Assembly (NCBI GenBank): GCA_023397245.1
Contig: JAEWUH010000049.1
Coordinates: 1-18,207, forward strand
DNA: 18,207 bases
Direction of reading: 5' to 3'
From: Bacillota bacterium
Lineage (GTDB): Bacteria > Bacillota > Clostridia > Oscillospirales > Acutalibacteraceae
Shown piece by piece: positions 7,372 through 13,700 of this stretch (position 1 is the stretch's first letter; each line of letters opens with the position of its first letter). Below the pieces are notes generated by a model that was given only the letters and a program-made list of their open reading frames with translations, searched no databases and was not told the origin of the DNA. A program made the position numbers and the translations under genes.

Positions 7372-9085
7372 GGCGCTTTCTCCGAACAAGCACAATTTCT
7401 CCGGCGGCAAGAAGCACGCCTCCGCCCATCAGAGGAAGCAGCGGCAACGTACCGCCCCGCGCGGCTTTGGATGCTTCCGGGACAGATACCGTTTCTAAAA
7501 TCGAATAGATTCCCGCCGCATTCGCTGAAAAGCGCAGGAATTCGCCGTCAAATTCGGCGTCAGCGGTCTTTTTTTCCGCGTCATTCCAAACGCTGATCCT
7601 GGAATTCTTCGACTTTGGCGTATAACGCACCCGCAGTACAGTCCCCGGCAGTTCGGTAACGGCTCTGCCGGAAGCATCCACCGCAAGCTTCACCTGATTT
7701 TTTTCCGTCTGCGTCAGCTTGACGGACAGAGTGTCCGTATCCCTCAGACTCAAAGTCAGCAGCAATTCACTGGGAATGCTGACGGTCAGATTGCCGGAGC
7801 CGAACACAACGTTTTTTTCATTCGCGCAGAGATCATGCAGGCGCAGCCCGGAAATTACGGTCTGCGTGGGGGAGTAGGACTCCTGAACGGCCGGCGCGGT
7901 GTCTTGCGGGATACTTCCCGTTTCTGCCTGTGCGCCCGTGTTGTTTTGCGGGCGCTTCGCCGCGTCGCTGCCGCCCTGCTCCTGCGATATTCCCTGATTT
8001 TTTGTCATCGGTTTTGCTTCCGGCGCGGAAACCGCCGCCGGTTCCTGCACCAGGTTCGGTTCGGGGAGAGCCGCACGCACCGCGGGTACCGGGTCTGACG
8101 GCGTTTCGGACGCGGTTTCCCCGGTCGGCGCACTGTCCTCCTGGGGGTGCTTCGCCGCTTCGGAGCTGCTCGGCCCTTGTGATGTTCCCTGACTTTGTGC
8201 CGCCGGCTTTGAAGAACCCAGTTTGCCTCCGGGAGCAGGAACCGTTGCCGGTTCCGATTCCGGGCCCGGCGTACCGGAAGCCGAGGAAGAGGTTGGAGCC
8301 GGCTGTGTGCCGGAGGACTGACCGGTGCCGTTCACGTCGCCGCCGTCCCGGTCTCCGCTCGAGTAGTCAAGAACGCTGAGCTCGTCGTCATATAAAAGCG
8401 TGAGGATCCCGGTCTGGCCGCCGGGATAAAAGACCTGAAGGTCGTAAGTGCTTCCGTATTCAAAAATGCGCTGGGAGAGCCGGAGCTCGTCGGAGAAAAT
8501 ATAGAAGCCCGTGTTCAGCTGCGTCCACGCTCCGCCGTCCTTCCGCAGCCGGACGGTGAATTGCTCCAGCTGGTTCTGCTGCTCCCGGGAGAGCACCCAC
8601 GGAAAATGCAGATATCCGCGTGCCGATACGCAGCAGTTGATGTCCGGCTTGCCCGGCGTCTGGATAGAAACCGCGCATAGCTGCTTTGGCAGAGTGACGC
8701 CTTCTCCGAGAACATAACCGCTCAGGTCTGGCGTGGCATACGCGTAATACACGCCGGGGGTGCCGGTATCCACGTTCTCCAAAGACCATGCGCCCGTATT
8801 CAGGGGATAGAAGTTGCCCTGTGCGTCATATCCGGTAAAACCGCCGGAGTAATCGGTAAACCAGCCGGCAAGCTCTTCCGGAGTGGTTCCCAGAGCGAAG
8901 GCCGCGGCGTCCGCCCGGTCCGGCTCGTCAAAGCTGGTCAGTACCACCGCACCCGAGTCGTATGTCTGGCTCGGCACGCCGGAATCCAAAACAGGTCCGC
9001 TGTCCGCCGCGTATGTAGAAGGGGCGTACAGCCCGCAGATCAACAGGACAGCCAAAAAAAGTGAGAAACACCGGATTCGTTTCAT
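7364..9085 (-). CDS. Membrane-anchored cell-surface protein inside the two-component operon
   Basis: This 573-residue protein has a signal peptide (about 1-27, ending STYAADSG), an external N-terminal region of unknown fold (28-240), a low-complexity Pro/Ser/Ala/Gln stalk (about 255-405), a beta-rich domain (about 410-530), and a C-terminal membrane helix (about 546-567) ending in VRRKRHG. It is thus tethered outside the cell with a positive cytoplasmic tail. I do not recognise the N-terminal domain. The stalk contains two imperfect repeats. The 410-530 domain resembles part of the large secreted protein at 10780-15489. The gene lies between regulator and kinase, overlapping the first by ATGA and the second by 8 bases, so it is probably a dedicated partner of the kinase, perhaps a signal-binding or accessory protein. 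That role is inference. LPLLP near the C-terminus is not a sortase motif. Confidence 0.85.
   Translation of the reverse strand: MKRIRCFSLFLAVLLICGLYAPSTYAADSGPVLDSGVPSQTYDSGAVVLTSFDEPDRADAAAFALGTTPEELAGWFTDYSGGFTGYDAQGNFYPLNTGAWSLENVDTGTPGVYYAYATPDLSGYVLGEGVTLPKQLCAVSIQTPGKPDINCCVSARGYLHFPWVLSREQQNQLEQFTVRLRKDGGAWTQLNTGFYIFSDELRLSQRIFEYGSTYDLQVFYPGGQTGILTLLYDDELSVLDYSSGDRDGGDVNGTGQSSGTQPAPTSSSASGTPGPESEPATVPAPGGKLGSSKPAAQSQGTSQGPSSSEAAKHPQEDSAPTGETASETPSDPVPAVRAALPEPNLVQEPAAVSAPEAKPMTKNQGISQEQGGSDAAKRPQNNTGAQAETGSIPQDTAPAVQESYSPTQTVISGLRLHDLCANEKNVVFGSGNLTVSIPSELLLTLSLRDTDTLSVKLTQTEKNQVKLAVDASGRAVTELPGTVLRVRYTPKSKNSRISVWNDAEKKTADAEFDGEFLRFSANAAGIYSILETVSVPEASKAARGGTLPLLPLMGGGVLLAAGEIVLVRRKRHG
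7880..8254 (-). repeat. Two imperfect tandem repeats encoding the stalk
   Basis: Residues 278-347 and 348-402 of the surface protein align as repeats. Both start EPA-V-AP, share a Q-G-SQ segment, then EAAKHPQ / DAAKRPQ, and end near P-PAV. The copies have diverged considerably, also at DNA level. Confidence 0.65.
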
Positions 9086-9807
9086 TTCAAGTCCCCCCGT
9101 AATAAGCCCGCGGAAAGGCTCAGCCGCTGCTGCTGCACCTGCCGCTGCAGGCGGCGGCTGACCGGTAGGCGCTCCCCGTTTTTCATAATAAGTTGGTCGC
9201 TGAGAACCTCCCGCACCATCCGAAGATTGACCACAACGCCCTTAAAACAGGACATAAACTGCGGATACGCCGTCAGCTGGCCGGAAAGCTCCGTAAAGCT
9301 GCCGGATACCGGAACGAGGCAGTCGGTCAAATGGATGCAGGCGGCGCGCTCCAGAAAATCCGCGTAAAGAATGCGGTCAAGCTCGATTTTGAGCGGCTGC
9401 TGTCTGGCGGAAACGGTAATGGCCGGCGCTTCCCGTTCGGTGATTTTACAGTAGTGGAGCGCCCGTTCCAGCTTTTCCGGACTGGCGGGCTTCACGATGT
9501 AATCCGCCGCCCGGACGTCGTAGCTTTTCACGCCGAATTCCGTACTGGTGGTCAGGAAAATGAGGTTGACGTTCGTATCCCGCCGCCGCAGCTCCAGCGC
9601 GCAGTCCACTCCGCTTTCGTTATTCAGGAAAATATCCAGGAAAACCACATCGTAGGCGCCCGGCAGGTAGCCGTGCAAAAGCGCCCCGCTGCTATGAAAT
9701 TCATCGATCTGCACCGCCAGCTGCTGCTCGTTTTCATATTGTTCCAGAAGAATTCGGAGCGCCTTGCACTCAGAGGGCAAATCGTCTACGATTGCGATGT
9801 TCATCAT
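9082..9807 (-). CDS. LytTR-family response regulator
   Basis: This 241-residue regulator has a receiver domain with the acidic pair D8-D9, the phospho-acceptor D58 in FLDIF, T86/T87 and K106 in IVKP, all intact. A C-terminal LytTR DNA-binding domain follows (about 132-235), recognisable by RILYADFLERAACIHL, a SFTELSGQL segment and the NLRMV...LPVSRR end. It is the first gene of the minus-strand operon and its TGA overlaps the ATG of the surface-protein gene (ATGA). The first of two adjacent ATG codons is taken because GAGG stands 9 bases upstream of it. LytTR regulators bind direct repeats spaced about two helical turns apart; such a pair lies in front of this gene, so autoregulation and control of the divergent surface-protein operon are likely. 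Confidence 0.95.
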   Translation of the reverse strand: MMNIAIVDDLPSECKALRILLEQYENEQQLAVQIDEFHSSGALLHGYLPGAYDVVFLDIFLNNESGVDCALELRRRDTNVNLIFLTTSTEFGVKSYDVRAADYIVKPASPEKLERALHYCKITEREAPAITVSARQQPLKIELDRILYADFLERAACIHLTDCLVPVSGSFTELSGQLTAYPQFMSCFKGVVVNLRMVREVLSDQLIMKNGERLPVSRRLQRQVQQQRLSLSAGLLRGDLK

Positions 9808-9831
9808 CGGTTCCGTCCTCTATTCCATAAT

Positions 9832-9872
9832 AATCCATTTAAGATTATACCACAAATTTAGAAAAATAAATA
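9832..9872 (-). promoter_or_regulatory. Extended -10 promoter of the two-component operon
   Basis: On the minus strand the sequence reads TGGTATAAT, a perfect TATAAT (9849-9844) with the extended TGN element. The -35 position (9872-9867, TATTTA) is poor, as expected for an activator-dependent promoter. The LytTR repeat ends exactly at this -35 position. The expected start of transcription is near 9837. Confidence 0.6.
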
Positions 9873-9903
9873 CCGCTTGTGCAGATTTTCGACCGCTTGT
9901 GCA
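9872..9903 (+). promoter_or_regulatory. Candidate LytTR binding site, direct repeat
   Basis: ACCGCTTGTGCA occurs at 9872-9883 and again, identical, at 9892-9903, start to start 20 bases (about two helical turns). ACCGCTTGT fits 8 of 9 positions of the published LytTR half-site consensus [TA][AC][CA]GTTN[AG][TG]. The site lies between the divergent operons, next to the -35 position of the regulator's own promoter. Confidence 0.7.
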
Positions 9904-9910
9904 AAAACCA

Positions 9911-9939
9911 TTGCAAAACTCTTGACAAAATGCTACCCT
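9911..9939 (+). promoter_or_regulatory. Weak promoter candidate for the pseudo-receiver/surface-protein operon
   Basis: TTGCAA (9911-9916) and TACCCT (9934-9939) are spaced 17 bases, directly behind the LytTR repeat. A perfect TTGACA at 9922-9927 also occurs but has no good -10 partner. Assignment of the plus-strand start is therefore uncertain. Confidence 0.35.
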
Positions 9940-9943
9940 TATC

Positions 9944-9985
9944 AAAACTACCAGACTTCACCAGAGGTCCGGTAGTTTTTTATTT
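9944..9985 (+). terminator. Terminator-like hairpin in front of the pseudo-receiver operon
   Basis: AAAACTACC (9944-9952) pairs with GGTAGTTTT (9971-9979); inside it, after one A-C mismatch, GAC pairs with GTC. A run TTTTTTATTTT covers the 3' end. This is a full intrinsic terminator shape on the plus strand, 40 bases before the first gene of the operon. It may be an attenuator, or it may stop upstream transcription from entering the operon. Confidence 0.6.
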
Positions 9986-10022
9986 TCATTATAGATTTAA
10001 AAATTAAGAAGGAAACGAATGT

Positions 10023-10394
10023 ATGGAATTTGCAATGTGCGCGGAGTTTTTGGAGGCAGACGTTTGGGAAGGCCGTCTGCGTGACGCCGCGGCCCCATGC
10101 GCGGTGGAGATTACGGAGTGCAACAGCGTCCGGTCGCTTCTGCCTGTGCTGGAATTGAAGCCGTTTTCCCTTTTGATTGTTATGCTCAACGGTGTGGCGG
10201 GGCTGGACGCGGTGCGGAAGATTCGCGCGCGCCAGCCGGAAACGCCGCTGCTGTGGGTTTCCGATGAGGACTTCAGCCTGTTGGGCTACCAATATCACGT
10301 TACGTGTTTTTTGCACGGCCCGGTGTGTGACGCCGAGCTGCGGGAGGCGGTAAAAAACTGCCTGTGTTTTAGAGAGGAGCGAAGAAAGAAATGA
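10023..10394 (+). CDS. Stand-alone receiver-like protein lacking phosphorylation residues (pseudo-receiver 1)
   Basis: This 123-residue cytoplasmic protein has no signal peptide; the start has AAGGA 9 bases upstream. The pattern is that of a response-regulator receiver domain of the LytTR-regulator type: a hydrophobic strand PFSLLIVML, then NGVAGLDAVRKIR, then TPLLWVSDEDF, then VTCFLHGPV and a final helix. The residues that make a receiver work are altered: I52 stands where the phospho-acceptor aspartate belongs, A7-E8 in place of the acidic pair, and G99 instead of the conserved lysine before proline. S80 is kept at the Ser/Thr position. No output domain is present. It is first in the plus-strand operon and overlaps the next gene by ATGA. 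Receiver descent is inference from pattern; the function is unknown, possibly binding to the LytTR regulator or kinase. Confidence 0.65.
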   Translation: MEFAMCAEFLEADVWEGRLRDAAAPCAVEITECNSVRSLLPVLELKPFSLLIVMLNGVAGLDAVRKIRARQPETPLLWVSDEDFSLLGYQYHVTCFLHGPVCDAELREAVKNCLCFREERRKK

Positions 10395-10783
10395 TAAAAG
10401 CGGTTGCGCTGTGCGGCGTTTGCGCGGAAATCTCCCGGGCGCTGGAACGTCACGGCGGTTATCATGTCCTGCGCTTCGGCGACGAGCCCCAGCGGCGCGG
10501 GGATGTGAAGCTGGCCTATTTCCTGCGGGACGGCCCGCCGGTTGATCTGGCTGTGGTGGGCTACCCCGGCGCCGCGGGGCTGGAGGCCTGCGATTACCTG
10601 CGGGGGCAGAATAAGCCGCCGCCCATCCTGTGGCTGTGCGACCGGGAGGAATTCCGGGGCGAGGCCGAACGGCTGGGCGTGGGCTTTTACACAGCTCTCC
10701 CGCCGGGCGGCGAAAACGTTACCACTCAATTCATCAGTGCCCGCCTTGAGGCGGAAGACAGAAAGGATCGAATAGAAATATGA
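10391..10783 (+). CDS. Stand-alone receiver-like protein lacking phosphorylation residues (pseudo-receiver 2)
   Basis: This 130-residue cytoplasmic protein is similar in plan to the preceding one: MIKAVALCGV start, VDLAVVGYPGAAGLEACDYL in place of the phospho-acceptor loop, PILWLCDREEF, then GVGFYTALPPGG. No aspartate lies in strand 3 (V55 or G57 at that place), G9-V10 replace the acidic pair, C83 the Ser/Thr and L103 the lysine. The shared segment LLWVSDEDF / ILWLCDREEF supports an origin as paralogue of its neighbour. It is linked to both neighbours by ATGA overlaps, so it is made together with the large secreted protein. A decayed copy of its 3' end lies at 15491-15565. The function is unknown; a receiver-derived protein-protein interaction role is a guess. 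Confidence 0.65.
   Translation: MIKAVALCGVCAEISRALERHGGYHVLRFGDEPQRRGDVKLAYFLRDGPPVDLAVVGYPGAAGLEACDYLRGQNKPPPILWLCDREEFRGEAERLGVGFYTALPPGGENVTTQFISARLEAEDRKDRIEI
10741..10767 (+). promoter_or_regulatory. Hairpin followed by SD of the 1569-residue surface-protein gene
   Basis: CCGCC-TTGA-GGCGG (10741-10754) lies in the last codons of pseudo-receiver 2, five bases before AGAAAGGAT, the ribosome binding region of the gene starting at 10780. A hairpin with different stem bases sits at the same place before the next surface-protein gene (15557-15574). Confidence 0.5.
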
Positions 10784-13700
10784 AAAAAATAACACAAAAA
10801 GCGCTTTCCCTGCTGCTTTCCTTTGCCATGCTGTTCGGCATGGTGCAGGGCGCGGCGGTACCTGTGTTTGCGGCGGGTACAGATTCCGTCAGCATCGGCG
10901 GAGTGACGGTTGCCGACAGCAGCTGGTACGCCAAAACTGACGCGAACGGCACGGTTACGGAATGCGCGGAAACGGACGACTGGAACATCCACGCGGTCAA
11001 GGACAGCGGCCCGCCGGCTACCGCCACGGTGACGCTGAAAAACGCCACGATTGAAAACGCTTCCGGCACACAAGCGATCGAAGCAAGCGGCTATGACCTG
11101 AATATCGTGCTGGAGGGCACGGCAAACCAAATCGGCACCGATGAAAATGTTTACGGTTACGCGATTTACAGTGGCACCGCAAATAATGTAAGTATCACCG
11201 GTACAGGCGATTTGACGTTAAAGGGCTATTATGGAATTAACGTCAGCGGCTCTGGCGCGGTGAAGATTGACACGACCGGCAGCCTGAGCATAACCTCCAA
11301 TCAGCAGATGGTCTACACCGGCGGCAGCCTGACGGTATCCGCGAAAAGCATTACCGCGAATGGCAATGAGCTTTACTGCAGAGAAACCTCTCTGACCGCC
11401 ACGGACGGGGATATCCGCGTTACAGGCACCAATGATTACGCCATCTCCGCCGGTGGCAGCGTCACGGTGGCGGCTCCAAAGGGAGCGGTTTCCCTGTCCG
11501 GAGGTCAGTACGCCATTTATGCCGGTAGCAAGGAGGTCAATGCTTCCGCAAAGAACGATATTACCATAACCGGAACCGTGTATGGCGGGGCGGTTTCTAT
11601 TAGCTCGGTAACTGGTAATGTTGCCATCAACGGCTATTGTAAAGCGATTGAAAGCGCCACTAGCAGCGTTGCGGTGTCCGCACCCCAGGGAGATGTCACC
11701 TTGAGGACATCCAGTACCTCTTCCTGTATTATCTCCGGAAGCAATTCCTACCCCCTAAGCATAACCGCAGGCGGCAAGCTGGACGTGCAAAGTCCTGACG
11801 GCATTGCGGGTTACAGCACGGCTGACATCAGAGCGGATACCGTGCAGGTCGCGCTGACCGGCGACGGTAACGGTTTTTCCGGCGGCGCGCTGACCATCAC
11901 CAACCCCAGCGGCGGCAACTGCTCGGCGGTTTCCGTTTCCGGCGGAGGCGGCGGCAGGAATACAATCAGTGCTGCCGATTTGACCATTAAGGCAGATCAG
12001 GTAGCGATTGCCGCGGCCGCCGATGCGGCCAACGCAATCTATGCCAACGGCAATGTTTCCATCGGCGACGCGGGACTGATTGTGGGCGCGGTTTCCGTTA
12101 AGGGAACAACATATATTGCCTCGGGTGTGGTGCAGGTCAGTAAGAACGGCGGCGACGCTTCCGGCGGGCTGGACTTGTATACCACTGCCAAGACTCCCAC
12201 CCAGAGCACCTATTACAAGGCGGGGGACGGCTACGCGCTGTTCACACCGAAAAACGGCGAAACGCCCGCCAAGCTGGTTCTGCACAACGCCACAATCAAT
12301 AATACAACGAAATTTATCTATCAATTTGGCCCGGAATATGAGGGCATTGCCCTGCCCGCGGAAGCGGTTACCCTGCAGGTGGAGGGGACAAACAAAATCA
12401 TCTCCTATGTGGGCAACGGAATCGGTTATGGAACGAACCTTACCCTTTCCGGGGACGGCACTCTGACCGTGGAGAAAACGAGCTGCGGTATCTCTCTTAA
12501 CGGCTCCTTCGCCTTTGCTGACGGCGCGAAGGTAACGCTGAACAGCACGGTGGCGGCTACCAGCCATATGTCGTATACTGTCTCAACCGTTTACGGCAAT
12601 GTAACGGTGGAATCAACAGAAGAACTTAACCAAATGCACCTGGATGGAGCTGTCACCATCGCCAAGGGCGCGACCCTGACCGTCCCCAAAGGACAGAGGC
12701 TTTGGATGGATAAAATGGGCTCAATTACGAACAACGGGACAATCATTAACAACGGCACCATTCTTCTGCCTTACAATTATACCGCAAAACAGGTACAGGA
12801 TTTGAATCTTCCCGGCAGCATCCTGCTTTACGACAGCGATAATGACAAATATAAAGCCTATGTGAACGGCAGTTTTTACGCCTACGGCGGCGTGATAAAC
12901 GGTGATTTGAATCTCACCACACCGCCCACCGAAGTCACCTACTATAAGGCGGAGAACGGCTATTTCATCTTTACGCCCGGCACACCGGCAGCGCTGACCC
13001 TGCATAATGTGGACACCGAACCAAACATTGTCCTGCCAAACGCTCCCATGACGCTGTATTTGGAGGGAACCAATAAGGTCATTGATATAGAAGCTTCCAA
13101 CGCCGTCACGGTTTCCGGCAGCGGTACGCTGGACGCGACAATTATCCGCAACAGCGATTCCGCCGCCGTGCCGACCGTAAGCAGCGGCGCGGTATTGAAC
13201 GCATGGTATCAGACGACGGACAGTAACAGCATTACCACCGACACCTATTACGGCAGATATACATTAAGCGACATTCACTACCAGACCGTCAATGCGAACA
13301 CCAAGCTGGTGCTTGCCCCCGGCGCGGTTTTAACGCTGGCGGAGGATGGGCATCTGCTATTTTCCAAGGACACGCCGCTCAACTACCTGACTATCGGCGC
13401 GGGCGCGTCCATCGTCAACAACACCTATGTAACCCTGCCCAAGGGTACCACGGTGGAACAAATCAAAGCGCTGCCCCTTTCCGGCACCGGTGTGGTGCGG
13501 GTCGCGACAACGTATGACGAATATGGATGGGCTACCTCGTGGGACAACTACACCAACGACGGTACCGCAATGAACACCGTTTCCGGTGGCCTGACCCTGA
13601 CCGACACCGAGGTGCCCGCGTCCGAAGACAAGGGCTACACCTGGACCAAGTCCGGCGAGGGCGCCAGCGAGGTTTGGACGCTGACTTTGAACCGTACCTG

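Noticed and set aside
7369..7410. TTG at 7410 as the start of the histidine kinase
   Set aside because: The ATG at 7371 has a GGAG at the right distance and gives a normal short cytoplasmic N-terminus before the first membrane helix; the extra 13 residues would have no SD of comparable quality.
7364..7450. LPLLP near the C-terminus of the tethered protein as a sortase signal
   Set aside because: It lacks the LPXTG pattern; the segment is the start of a membrane helix with an RRKR tail, so a simple membrane anchor explains it.
11755..12567. Long open frame on the minus strand inside the giant gene
   Set aside because: It is antisense to a strongly coding GC-rich frame with a signal peptide and beta repeats; its translation shows no motifs and no ribosome binding site. 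The other long antisense frames (for example 9193-9861 plus, 13783-14448 minus, 16054-16476 minus) fail for the same reasons.
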